64,000 bases of DNA from Amycolatopsis thermoflava N1165 (GTDB lineage Bacteria; Actinomycetota; Actinomycetes; Mycobacteriales; Pseudonocardiaceae), in NCBI RefSeq assembly GCF_000473265.1, contig NZ_KI421511.1, positions 3,757,560-3,821,559 of the forward strand. The letters are read 5' to 3'. Below, in pieces: positions 42,690 to 50,748 of the stretch. The notes beneath the pieces are model-generated. The model worked only from the letters and a program-made list of their open reading frames with translations, was not told the origin of the DNA and did not search any database. The position numbers and the translations under genes were made by a program. Positions within the stretch are counted from its first letter, which is position 1. Each line of letters begins with the position of its first letter.

Positions 42690-43143
42690 AGCGGAGCACC
42701 TCACCCTCGTCGGCGACGAACGTAAACCCGGCCGCTTCGAGCACTCGCACCGAAGCCGGGTTGGAACGCTCGACCTGGGCGGACACGCTACGCACGTCCG
42801 GCGAGGTGAGCGCGAACCCGGTCAGCGCGACGGTGGCCTCCGCGGCGTACCGCCGCCCGTGGCGGCTCGGCACGATGCCGTAGCCGATCTCCACGACGCC
42901 GTCCTCAGGCGGCCAGAACAGGCCGATCGAACCCACGACGAGCCGGGTGGCCCGCTCGACGACCAGGTGGTGCCCGAACGCGGTGAGCCAGTCCGGGCGC
43001 TCGGCGAGCAGCCCGGCGATCACGACGTCACCGTGGGCGGGGAAGTCACCGGCCCAGTCCGGGCGGCGATCGCCGGCGCGGACGGCGGCGGCCTCCGCCC
43101 CGGTCCACGGTCGCAGCAGAAGACGATCAGTGGTCAAGAACAA
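42676..43143 (-). CDS. GNAT-family N-acetyltransferase
   Basis: Encodes 155 residues of the RimJ-like GNAT group: TTDRLLLRPWTGAEAAAVRA at the start, VVGSIGLFWPPEDGVVEIGY, the acetyl-CoA loop region IVPSRHGRRYAAEATVALTG, and ERSNPASVRVLEAAGFTFVA. The TTG at 43143 was chosen because AGGAG lies 6 nt before it, giving a family-typical N-terminus. A short open frame with a better ribosome-binding site overlaps this start. The acceptor substrate is unknown. Confidence 0.85.
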   Translation of the reverse strand: MFLTTDRLLLRPWTGAEAAAVRAGDRRPDWAGDFPAHGDVVIAGLLAERPDWLTAFGHHLVVERATRLVVGSIGLFWPPEDGVVEIGYGIVPSRHGRRYAAEATVALTGFALTSPDVRSVSAQVERSNPASVRVLEAAGFTFVADEGEVLRFSRS

Positions 43144-43198
43144 GGAGAACTCCTGGTGAGAGAGAACGGGCAGGCGAAGGACGGCCGCTGACAGCCAT
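43127..43198 (-). CDS. Possible 23-codon upstream ORF overlapping the acetyltransferase start
   Basis: ATG at 43198 follows a strong GGGAGGTCGAGGG ribosome-binding site and reads MAVSGRPSPARSLSPGVLL... to a TGA at 43127, in a different frame from the acetyltransferase and overlapping its TTG start by 17 nt. Translation through it could re-initiate on the weak TTG. There is no similarity to known peptides; it may be coincidental. Confidence 0.3.
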   Translation of the reverse strand: MAVSGRPSPARSLSPGVLLVLDH

Positions 43199-43270
43199 AT
43201 CCCTCGACCTCCCGAAGTCACCAGGTGCCGCGAAGCTAGCAGCACGGCGATGGTCTCCGCGAACGAATAT

Positions 43271-44476
43271 TCAGGGAGCGAGCCGCCGCACGAGGCCGTC
43301 GGCCAGCAGGCGTCCACGGAAGGTCAGCACGCACCGCTGCTTGTCGGCGAGCGCGGCGGCGTCCAGCAGCCCCTCGGCGACCGCGGCCTCGGCCTCCAGC
43401 GCCCCGTCGGCGGTCAGCGCGGACACCGGCAGCCCCTCGGCGAGCCGCAGCTCCAGCATGATCCGCTCGAAGGCCTGCTCCTCGGGCGTCAGCACCTCGC
43501 GGTCCGCCTCCGGGGACCCGCCGTCGGCCAGCGCCGCGGCGTAGCGCGCCGGGTGCTTCACGTTCCACCACCGCACCCCGCCGACGTGGCTGTGCGCGCC
43601 CGGCCCCGCGCCCCACCAGTCGCCGCCCCGCCAGTAGCCCAGGTTGTGCCGGCACGCGGCCGCCTCCGAGGCCGCCCAGTTCGACACCTCGTACCAGCTC
43701 AGCCCGGCCGCCGACAGCACCGAGTCGATCAGCTCGTAGTCCGCCGCCAGCACGTCCTCGTCCGGCGCGGGCAGCTCACCTCGCCGCACCCGCCGGGCCA
43801 GCGCGGTGCCGTCCTCGACGATCAGCGAGTACGCCGACACGTGGTCGACCCCGGCCTCCAGCACCGCGTCGAGCGAGGCGCGCAGGTCCGCGGTCCGCTC
43901 CCCCGGCGTGCCGTAGATGACGTCGAGGTTCACGTGCTCGAACCCGGCGGCCCTCGCCTCCTTCGCGGCGGCCACCGGGCGGCCCGGCGTGTGCGTGCGG
44001 TCCAGGATCTTCAGCACGTGCGAGGCCGCCGACTGCATCCCCAGCGAGATCCGCGTGTACCCGGCCTCGCGAAGCCCGGAAAAGAACTCCGGCGACGTCG
44101 ACTCCGGGTTGGACTCGGTGGTGACCTCGGCCCCCGGCGCCAGCCCGAACGACTCGCGCACCGCGTCCAGCACGTCGGCCAGCCCGGAGGCGCCCAGCAA
44201 CGACGGGGTGCCGCCGCCGACGAAGACCGTCTCGGCCGCCGGCGCGTTGCCCAGCGCCCGCGCGCCGAGGTCCAGCTCGCGCCGCAACCCCTCCAGCCAC
44301 GACTCGGGCGACGCGCTCGTGCCCAGCTCACCGGCGGTGTAGGTGTTGAAGTCGCAGTAGCCGCACCGCGTCGCGCAGAAGGGCACGTGCACGTACACGC
44401 CGAAGGGCCGCGTCCCCAGCCCGGCCAGCGCGTGCTCCGGCAGTGCGAACGCCACCGGGGCGGAAGTCTCACTCAC
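43271..44476 (-). CDS. hemW: Radical SAM heme chaperone HemW (HemN-like)
   Basis: Encodes 401 residues. The radical SAM cluster motif is CATRCGYCDFN (CxxxCxxC, about residues 34-41), followed by VFVGGGTPSLL, TTESNPES and ISLGMQSAASHVLKILDRTH. The C-terminal HemN domain is present. The first Cys set lacks the extra CxxC cysteine of true coproporphyrinogen dehydrogenases, which fits HemW, a heme-binding chaperone. The GTG start at 44476 is on the same strand as hrcA far downstream, as in mycobacteria. The neighbouring sulfur operon is divergent. Confidence 0.92.
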   Translation of the reverse strand: MSETSAPVAFALPEHALAGLGTRPFGVYVHVPFCATRCGYCDFNTYTAGELGTSASPESWLEGLRRELDLGARALGNAPAAETVFVGGGTPSLLGASGLADVLDAVRESFGLAPGAEVTTESNPESTSPEFFSGLREAGYTRISLGMQSAASHVLKILDRTHTPGRPVAAAKEARAAGFEHVNLDVIYGTPGERTADLRASLDAVLEAGVDHVSAYSLIVEDGTALARRVRRGELPAPDEDVLAADYELIDSVLSAAGLSWYEVSNWAASEAAACRHNLGYWRGGDWWGAGPGAHSHVGGVRWWNVKHPARYAAALADGGSPEADREVLTPEEQAFERIMLELRLAEGLPVSALTADGALEAEAAVAEGLLDAAALADKQRCVLTFRGRLLADGLVRRLAP

Positions 44477-44598
44477 GCTTCCCAGTGTCCCTGATCCACT
44501 CCGCGCGACAGTCTGCCGGAGATTTTTTCAGCGTGATGCGTATCCCAGCATGCGGAGCGGGCTGGACCACATCGTGAGCAGCGTGGCACGCTGATGCG

Positions 44599-44685
44599 GT
44601 GACTTATGCCGGAGTGCTCCTCGTGGTGCGTCGCCACGTCGACTTCCGGCGTGTCGCCAGCGCCCTGTGCCGCGAGACGAACTGA
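44599..44685 (+). CDS. Short leader peptide of the sulfur-assimilation operon
   Basis: A 28-codon frame, GTG 44599 to TGA 44685, too short for usual ORF calls. The core LLVVRRHVDFRRVASALCRE is the recurring R-R-H-[VI]-D-[FL]-x-R-[VM]-x-S-A-x-C pattern of small peptides annotated as putative leader peptides upstream of sulfur and cysteine genes in actinomycetes. It lies 132 bp upstream of sulfite reductase. A Cys codon (TGC 44668) close to the end would allow ribosome stalling when cysteine is scarce. GTG 44614 is an alternative start. Confidence 0.8.
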   Translation: MTYAGVLLVVRRHVDFRRVASALCRETN

Positions 44686-44817
44686 CGCCGCCACCGCCAC
44701 CCAGCTAGGACCAGCGGGCGCCGTCACGCCGCGGACTGCCAAATCCCCACCACGGGCTTTGACCAGGGCATTTCCGTGTGCGCGGCGCCTTCGCGAGAGC
44801 CCCGGAAGGACTCGAAC
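44686..44817 (+). promoter_or_regulatory. Leader-sir intervening region (possible attenuator)
   Basis: 132 bp between the leader peptide and sir. GGCGCCG (44717-44723) can pair with CGGCGCC (44783-44789), which would form a large stem-loop enclosing TTGACC. No compact terminator with a U tract is evident, so a Rho-dependent or translational mechanism is as likely as classical attenuation. The sir ribosome-binding site GGAAGGACTCGAAC closes the region. Confidence 0.4.
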
Positions 44818-46518
44818 ATGGCTTCGCCGACGCGCGACAACCCCGCCGCCGCCCGAACCCCGCGCGCCCGGCAGCGTCGTGGTGAGGGCCAGTGGGCCCT
44901 CGGCTACCGGGAGCCGCTGAACCCGAACGAGCGCTCGAAGAAGGACGACCACCCGCTCAACGTTCGATCGCGGATCGAAAACATCTACGCGCGCGGCGGT
45001 TTCGACTCGATCGATCCGGGCGACCTCCGCGGCCGGTTCCGCTGGTACGGCCTCTACACCCAGCGCAAGCCCGGGATCGACGGCGGCCGCACCGCGACGC
45101 TGGAGCCGGAGGAGTTGGACGACGAGTTCTTCATGCTCCGCGTCCGCATCGACGGTGGCGCCCTGACCACCGAGCAGCTCGCGGTCATCGGCGAGATCTC
45201 GCAGACCTACGCCCGCGACAGCGCGGACATCACCGACCGGCAGAACGTCCAGTACCACTGGATCCGGATCGAGGACATGCCGACGATCTGGGAGAAGCTG
45301 GAGGGCGTCGGCCTGACCACGATGACCGCGTGCGGCGACAGCCCGCGCGTCATGCTCGGCTCCCCGGTCGCGGGGATCGCCGAGGACGAGATCATCGACG
45401 GCACCCCGGCGCTCGACGAGATCAAGCGCCGCTACCTGGGCAAGCCGGAGTACGCGAACCTGCCGCGCAAGTTCAAGACCGCGGTGTCCGGCCTGCCGGA
45501 CGTGGCTCACGAGATCCACGACGTCGCCTTCGTCGGCGTGCGGCACCCCGAGCACGGTCCCGGCTTCGACGTGCAGGTCGGCGGCGGCCTGTCCACCAAC
45601 CCGATGATCGCCCAGCGGCTGGGCGCGTGGGTGCCGCTCGACGAGGTGCCCGAGGTCTGGGAAGGCGTCATCAGCATCTTCCGCGACTACGGCTACCGCC
45701 GGCTGCGCTCGCGCGCTCGGTTGAAGTTCCTGGTCAAGGACTGGGGCGCGGAAAAGTTCCGCCAGGTGCTGGAGGACGAGTACCTGAAGCGCAAGCTGAT
45801 CGACGGCCCCGCGCCCGCGGCGCCCGCCGTGCAGCACGACCACGTGGGCGTGCACCGGCAGAAGGACGGCAAGTTCTACGTCGGCGCCGCGCCGATCGGC
45901 GGCCGGGTGTCCGGCTCGACGCTGATCAAGGTGGCGAAGGCCGCCGAGCGCGCCGGCTCGAACCGCGTGCGGCTCACCCCGCTGCAGAAGCTGCTGGTGC
46001 TCGACGTCGCCGAGGAGGACGTGCCCGGCCTGCAGGCGGAGCTGGCCGAGCTGGGCCTGCCCACGAACCCGAGCCCGTGGCGGCGCGGCGTGATGGCCTG
46101 CACCGGCATCGAGTTCTGCAAGCTCGCGATCGTGGAGACCAAGCAGCGCGCCAAGGACCTGGTGACCGCGCTCGAGGAGCGGCTGGCCGACATCCAGGAC
46201 CAGGTGGAGAACCCGGTCACGGTGCACATCAACGGCTGCCCGAACTCGTGCGCCCGCATCCAGACCGCGGACATCGGCCTCAAGGGCCAGATCGTGACCG
46301 ACGACGACGGCAACCAGGTCGAGGGCTTCCAGGTGCACCTGGGCGGCGGGCTGGGCCTGGACGCCGGGTTCGGCCGGAAGCTGCGCGGCCACAAGGTGAC
46401 CGGCGACGAGCTGATCGGCTACGTCGAGCGGGTCGTGCGCAACTACCTGGGCCAGCGGGAAGAGGGCGAGCGCTTCCCGCAGTGGGTGGCGCGCGCCGAC
46501 GAGGCCGATCTCCGATGA
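44818..46518 (+). CDS. sir: Ferredoxin-dependent sulfite reductase (NirA/Sir family)
   Basis: Encodes 566 residues with the two-fold repeated nitrite/sulfite reductase architecture. Siroheme/[4Fe-4S] cysteines are CTGIEFCK and CPNSCARIQ near residues 425-475; YGLYTQRKPG and DITDRQNVQYHWIRIEDMP line the active site, and TACGDSPRVMLG carries the Cys that in mycobacterial NirA crosslinks to a Tyr. It reduces sulfite to sulfide with six electrons from ferredoxin. Neighbours cysH-D-N and a sirohydrochlorin chelatase support sulfite over nitrite. The ATG at 44818 follows GGAAGG. Confidence 0.94.
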   Translation: MASPTRDNPAAARTPRARQRRGEGQWALGYREPLNPNERSKKDDHPLNVRSRIENIYARGGFDSIDPGDLRGRFRWYGLYTQRKPGIDGGRTATLEPEELDDEFFMLRVRIDGGALTTEQLAVIGEISQTYARDSADITDRQNVQYHWIRIEDMPTIWEKLEGVGLTTMTACGDSPRVMLGSPVAGIAEDEIIDGTPALDEIKRRYLGKPEYANLPRKFKTAVSGLPDVAHEIHDVAFVGVRHPEHGPGFDVQVGGGLSTNPMIAQRLGAWVPLDEVPEVWEGVISIFRDYGYRRLRSRARLKFLVKDWGAEKFRQVLEDEYLKRKLIDGPAPAAPAVQHDHVGVHRQKDGKFYVGAAPIGGRVSGSTLIKVAKAAERAGSNRVRLTPLQKLLVLDVAEEDVPGLQAELAELGLPTNPSPWRRGVMACTGIEFCKLAIVETKQRAKDLVTALEERLADIQDQVENPVTVHINGCPNSCARIQTADIGLKGQIVTDDDGNQVEGFQVHLGGGLGLDAGFGRKLRGHKVTGDELIGYVERVVRNYLGQREEGERFPQWVARADEADLR

Positions 46519-46727
46519 CGGCGCAGGAACGCGCGACGCCGTTCCACTGCCCGTACTGCGGGGACGAAGACCTCCGTCCTCAGGAAGACACAGCGGCGCG
46601 CAGCGCCACCGTTGAGGGTGGCGGTGGGCGACGGGAGGGCGAGGGCGCCTGGCTTTGCGGCGCCTGCCGCCGCGTCTTCACCGTCAAGTTCATCGGGCTG
46701 CGCTTTCCGGAAGGAGCGAGCAAGTGA
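46515..46727 (+). CDS. Small zinc-ribbon-like protein of the sulfur operon
   Basis: Encodes 70 residues with paired CxxC motifs: FHCPYCGDEDLR near the start and WLCGACRRVFTVKFIG near the end, separated by a Gly/Arg-rich linker. This is a rubredoxin-like zinc ribbon. It overlaps the sir stop (ATGA) and the cysH start (GTGA), so its synthesis is tied to both. Conserved placement between sir and cysH suggests a role with the reductase or its electron donor; none is established. Confidence 0.8.
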   Translation: MTAQERATPFHCPYCGDEDLRPQEDTAARSATVEGGGGRREGEGAWLCGACRRVFTVKFIGLRFPEGASK

Positions 46728-47428
46728 CCACCGCGACGAGGACCGAAGAACTGAAGGCACTGGCGGAGAAGGCGTCCGCCGAACTGGCCGACGCGACCGC
46801 GCTGGAGGCCCTGCGCTGGACCGCGGAGACCTTCGGCGACGACTTCATCGTCGCCTCCAACATGCAGGACGCGGTGCTCATCGACCTCGCCACCAAGGTG
46901 AAGTCCGATGTGGACATCCTGTTCCTGGAGACCGGCTACCACTTCGCCGAGACGATCGGCACCAGGGACGCGGTCGCGACCGTCTACCCGGACGTGAAGA
47001 TCGTGAACGCGGCCGCCGAGCAGACCGTGGCGCAGCAGGACGCCGAGTACGGCCCCAAGCTGCACGACCGGGACCCGAACCTGTGCTGCCACCTGCGCAA
47101 GGTGGTGCCGCTGCGCAAGACGCTGTCGAACTACTCCGCGTGGGTCACCGGCGTGCGCCGCGTGGACGCCCCGACGCGGGCGAACACCCCGATCGTCACC
47201 TGGGACGACCGCAACGGCCTTGTCAAGGTCAACCCGATCGCGCCGTGGACCGACGACGAGTTCAACGCCTACATCGACGAGCACGGCATCCTGCAGAACC
47301 CGCTGGTCGGCGAGGGCTACCTGTCGATCGGCTGCGCGCCGTGCACCGCGAAGGTGGCGCCGGGCGCCGATCCGCGCAGCGGCCGCTGGGCAGGCAAGTC
47401 CAAGACCGAGTGCGGCCTGCACGCGTAG
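46724..47428 (+). CDS. cysH: Assimilatory adenylyl-sulfate (APS) reductase
   Basis: Encodes 234 residues. The PAPS/APS reductase fold shows FIVASNMQDAVLIDLA (P-loop-like), LFLETGYHFAET and the catalytic C-terminal ECGLH. The cysteine pairs LCCHLRK and GCAPCTAKV ligate a [4Fe-4S] cluster, marking an APS rather than PAPS reductase, which fits the absence of an APS kinase (CysC) here. It produces sulfite for Sir with thioredoxin as donor. GTG 46724 overlaps the preceding stop. Confidence 0.95.
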   Translation: MTTATRTEELKALAEKASAELADATALEALRWTAETFGDDFIVASNMQDAVLIDLATKVKSDVDILFLETGYHFAETIGTRDAVATVYPDVKIVNAAAEQTVAQQDAEYGPKLHDRDPNLCCHLRKVVPLRKTLSNYSAWVTGVRRVDAPTRANTPIVTWDDRNGLVKVNPIAPWTDDEFNAYIDEHGILQNPLVGEGYLSIGCAPCTAKVAPGADPRSGRWAGKSKTECGLHA

Positions 47429-47437
47429 GGAGAGGAA

Positions 47438-48352
47438 ATGACGACAGCCGCGACCGACGCCGCGACCGACAACCTGGCGGCACTGGAATCCGAAGCCATC
47501 CACATCTTCCGGGAGGTGGCGGGCGAGTTCGACCGGCCGGTGATCCTGTTCTCCGGCGGCAAGGACTCAACCCTGCTGCTGCACCTGGCGATCAAGGCGT
47601 TCTGGCCGGCGCCGGTGCCGTTCCCGCTGCTGCACGTGGACACCGGGCACAACTTCGACGAGGTCATCGCGTTCCGCGACCACGTCGTGGCGAAGTACGG
47701 CCTGCGGCTGATCGTCGCGAACGTGCAGGACTGGATCGACGACGGCCGCCTCACCGAGCGTCCCGACGGCACCCGCAACCCGCTGCAGACGCAGCCGTTG
47801 CTGGACACCATCACCGAGCACAAGTTCGACGCGGTGTTCGGCGGCGGGCGCCGCGACGAGGAGCGCGCCCGGGCCAAGGAACGGATCTTCAGCCTGCGCA
47901 ACGCGTTCGGGCAGTGGGACCCGCGACGGCAGCGTCCCGAATTGTGGAACCTGTACAACGGACGGCACCGTCCGGGGGAACATGTGCGGGTGTTCCCGCT
48001 CTCCAACTGGACCGAAGCCGATGTGTGGAACTACATCGCGCGCGAGAAGGTGGAGCTGCCCTCGATCTACTACGCCCACCAGCGCAAGGTCTACAAGCGC
48101 GACGGCATGTGGCTGACCGAGGGACCGTGGGGCGGTCCGCGTGACGGCGAAGAGGTGAAGGAGCTGACGGTGCGGTACCGCACGGTCGGTGACGGCTCCT
48201 GCACCGGCGCCGTGGAATCCACAGCGTCGACGGTCGAGGAAGTGATCGCCGAGGTGATGGCGAGCCGGCTCACCGAGCGCGGCGCCACCCGGGCCGACGA
48301 CCGCCTGTCGGAGGCCGCCATGGAGGACCGCAAGCGGGAGGGGTACTTCTGA
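47438..48352 (+). CDS. cysD: Sulfate adenylyltransferase subunit 2
   Basis: Encodes 304 residues of the ATP pyrophosphatase family, with the PP-loop ILFSGGKDSTLLLHLA, HVDTGHNFDEVIAFRD, FGGGRRDEERARAKERIFS and SNWTEADVWNYI. With CysN it makes APS from sulfate and ATP. It follows cysH by 9 nt and overlaps cysN by one base (TGATG). The C-terminus KREGYF is the conserved family end. Confidence 0.97.
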   Translation: MTTAATDAATDNLAALESEAIHIFREVAGEFDRPVILFSGGKDSTLLLHLAIKAFWPAPVPFPLLHVDTGHNFDEVIAFRDHVVAKYGLRLIVANVQDWIDDGRLTERPDGTRNPLQTQPLLDTITEHKFDAVFGGGRRDEERARAKERIFSLRNAFGQWDPRRQRPELWNLYNGRHRPGEHVRVFPLSNWTEADVWNYIAREKVELPSIYYAHQRKVYKRDGMWLTEGPWGGPRDGEEVKELTVRYRTVGDGSCTGAVESTASTVEEVIAEVMASRLTERGATRADDRLSEAAMEDRKREGYF

Positions 48353-49653
48353 TGAGCTCGTTGCTGCGGCTCGCCACAGCCGGGAGCGTCGACGACGGCA
48401 AGTCGACGCTCGTCGGCCGTCTGCTCTACGACACCAAGTCGGTCCTGGCCGACCAGCTGGACGCGGTCACCCGCGCCAGCGTCGACCGCGGTCTGTCCAC
48501 TCCGGACCTGTCGCTGCTCGTCGACGGCCTGCGCTCGGAGCGTGAGCAGGGCATCACGATCGACGTGGCCTACCGCTACTTCGCGACGCCGAAGCGCTCG
48601 TTCGTGCTCGCCGACACCCCCGGCCACGTGCAGTACACCCGCAACACCGTCACCGGCGCCTCCACGGCGCAGCTGGCCGTGCTGTTGGTGGACGCGCGCA
48701 AGGGCGTCATCGAGCAGACCCGCCGCCACGCCGCGGTGCTCGCCCTGCTCGGCGTGCCGCGCCTGGTGCTCGCGGTGAACAAGGTCGACCTGGTCGACTA
48801 CGACGAGGAAACCTTCCGGGTCATCGCGAAGGAGTTCACCGACCACGCCACGTCGCTGGGTTACGCCGAAGGATCGGTGCTGGCGATCCCGGTGTCCGCA
48901 CTGGTGGGTGACAACGTGGTGGAGCGCTCGGCGCACACGCCGTGGTACTCCGGCCCGACGTTGCTGGAGCACCTGGAGACCGTGCCGGTCGCGCCCGACC
49001 CGCACGACGCGCCGTTCCGCTTCCCGGTGCAGTACGTGATCCGGCCGCGCACGCCCGAGTACCCGGACTACCGCGGCTACGCGGGCCAGGTCGCGGCGGG
49101 CACGGTGCGCCCCGGCGACGAGGTCGTGGTGCTTCCCGCGGGCCTGCGCACGACGGTCGAGCGGATCGACACGCCGGACGGCGAGCTGGCCGAGGCCGCC
49201 GCGGGCCGCTCGGTGACACTGGTGCTGGCCGACGACCTGGACATCGCGCGCGGTGACGTGATCGCGGCGGCGGGTTCGGCCCCGGTCGCGACCGACGAGC
49301 TGGACGCCACGCTCGCCTGGCTGTCGGAGAAGCCGCTGCGGCCGGGCGCCCGCGTGCTGGTCAAGCACGGCGCGCGCACGGTGCAGGCGTTCGTCGACGA
49401 GCTGGTCTCCCGCTTCGACGAGCAGAAGCTGTCCACTGTGGACTACCCGGAGACGCTGCAGCTCAACGAGATCGGTCGTGCGAAGGTCCGCGTCGCGGAG
49501 CCGCTGCCGGTCGACGAGTATGAGGTCAGCAGGCGCACCGGCGCCTTCCTGGTGATCGACCCGGCCGACGGCACCACGCTGGCGGCCGGGATGGTCGGTG
49601 CGCCGCTTCCCGTGCTGCGCAGCGACCGGGACGTGGTCTCCCCCGGCCCGTAA
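48352..49653 (+). CDS. cysN: Sulfate adenylyltransferase subunit 1 (GTPase)
   Basis: Encodes 433 residues of the EF-Tu-like GTPase class: G1 GSVDDGKSTLVGRLLYD, the GITIDVAYRYF switch region, G3 DTPGHVQYTRN, G4 NKVD and G5 PVSALVGDNV. GTP hydrolysis drives APS formation by CysD. There is no C-terminal APS kinase domain, unlike the CysNC fusion of mycobacteria, consistent with the direct APS-reductase route encoded upstream. Confidence 0.96.
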   Translation: MSSLLRLATAGSVDDGKSTLVGRLLYDTKSVLADQLDAVTRASVDRGLSTPDLSLLVDGLRSEREQGITIDVAYRYFATPKRSFVLADTPGHVQYTRNTVTGASTAQLAVLLVDARKGVIEQTRRHAAVLALLGVPRLVLAVNKVDLVDYDEETFRVIAKEFTDHATSLGYAEGSVLAIPVSALVGDNVVERSAHTPWYSGPTLLEHLETVPVAPDPHDAPFRFPVQYVIRPRTPEYPDYRGYAGQVAAGTVRPGDEVVVLPAGLRTTVERIDTPDGELAEAAAGRSVTLVLADDLDIARGDVIAAAGSAPVATDELDATLAWLSEKPLRPGARVLVKHGARTVQAFVDELVSRFDEQKLSTVDYPETLQLNEIGRAKVRVAEPLPVDEYEVSRRTGAFLVIDPADGTTLAAGMVGAPLPVLRSDRDVVSPGP

Positions 49654-49682
49654 CTCCCCATCCCCAACCGAAAGGTCCGTCC

Positions 49683-50738
49683 GTGAAAACTCGTGTTCTG
49701 GCTCTGGCAGCAGTGGCGTTGTCCGCATTGGCAGTAGTGACCGGGTGTTCACGGGCGGACCGATCGGAGGATTCGGCGACGGCGACCGATCAGGGCCCGG
49801 CGGCCGAGGTGCGGCTCGGGTACTTCCCGAACGTCACGCACGCGTCGGCGCTGATCGGGCTCGACCAGAACCTGTTCGCGCAGCACCTCGGGAACACCAA
49901 GCTGGTGCCGACCAAGTTCAACGCCGGCCCCGAGGAGGTCAACGCGCTCCTCGGCGGTTCGCTGGACATCGGGTTCATCGGCTCCGGCCCGGCGATCAAC
50001 GCCTACGCCCAGTCCGGCGGCGAGGCCGTGCGGCTGATCGCGGGCGCCACCTCGGGCGGCGCGCAGCTGGTCGTGCAGCCGTCGATCAACACGCCGCAGG
50101 ACCTGCAGGGCAAGACCGTGGCGTCGCCGCAGCTGGGCAACACGCAGGACGTGTCGCTGAAGAAGTGGATCGCCGACCAGAAGCTGAGCGACGTCAAGGT
50201 CCAGAACATCGACAACGCGCTGACCCTCGACCAGTTCAAGTCCGGCGCGATCCAGGCCGCGTGGCTGCCCGAGCCGTGGGCGTCCCGCCTGGTGCTGGAG
50301 GCCGGCGCGAAGGTCCTGGTCGACGAGAAGGACCTGTGGCCGGGCGGGCAGTTCCCGACCACCGTGCTGATCGTGCGCACCCAGTTCCTCAAGGAGCACC
50401 CGGCGACCGTGACCGCGATCCTGCAGGGCCTGCTCGACGCGAACACGCTCGCCGCGTCCGACCCGGCGAAGGCGAAGACCGCGGTGAACAACCAGCTGCA
50501 GCAGCTCACCGGCAAGGCGCTCGGGGCTGCGACGCTGGACCGCGCGTGGCAGGGCATCCAGCTCACCACCGACCCGCTGGCCGGGCAGTTCCCGCAGCTC
50601 GCCCAGGACCAGGTGACCGCAGGGGTGAAGGACAAGGCCCCGGACGTCGCCGGGTTCGCCGACCTGACCCTGCTCAACACCGTGCTCGCCCAGGCCGGGA
50701 AGCCGGCCGTCAGCGCGTCCGGCCTGGACAAGAAGTAG
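49683..50738 (+). CDS. ABC transporter substrate-binding lipoprotein (sulfonate/taurine/nitrate type)
   Basis: Encodes 351 residues. The lipoprotein signal ends in VVTGC (Cys22). The mature domain opens with EVRLGYFPNVTHASALIGLD and contains GSLDIGFIGSGPAINAY and AAWLPEPWASRLV, typical of SsuA/TauA/NrtA-like binding proteins. Its position after cysN points to sulfonates or sulfate esters rather than nitrate; ssuA-type is the best guess. GTG start at 49683; 29 nt after cysN. Confidence 0.88.
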   Translation: MKTRVLALAAVALSALAVVTGCSRADRSEDSATATDQGPAAEVRLGYFPNVTHASALIGLDQNLFAQHLGNTKLVPTKFNAGPEEVNALLGGSLDIGFIGSGPAINAYAQSGGEAVRLIAGATSGGAQLVVQPSINTPQDLQGKTVASPQLGNTQDVSLKKWIADQKLSDVKVQNIDNALTLDQFKSGAIQAAWLPEPWASRLVLEAGAKVLVDEKDLWPGGQFPTTVLIVRTQFLKEHPATVTAILQGLLDANTLAASDPAKAKTAVNNQLQQLTGKALGAATLDRAWQGIQLTTDPLAGQFPQLAQDQVTAGVKDKAPDVAGFADLTLLNTVLAQAGKPAVSASGLDKK

Positions 50739-50748
50739 GAGGCTGTTC

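Noticed and set aside
44606-44920. 104-codon plus-strand frame overlapping the sulfur leader region
   Set aside because: It is in a different frame from the leader peptide, overlaps the sir start out of frame and shows no family motif.
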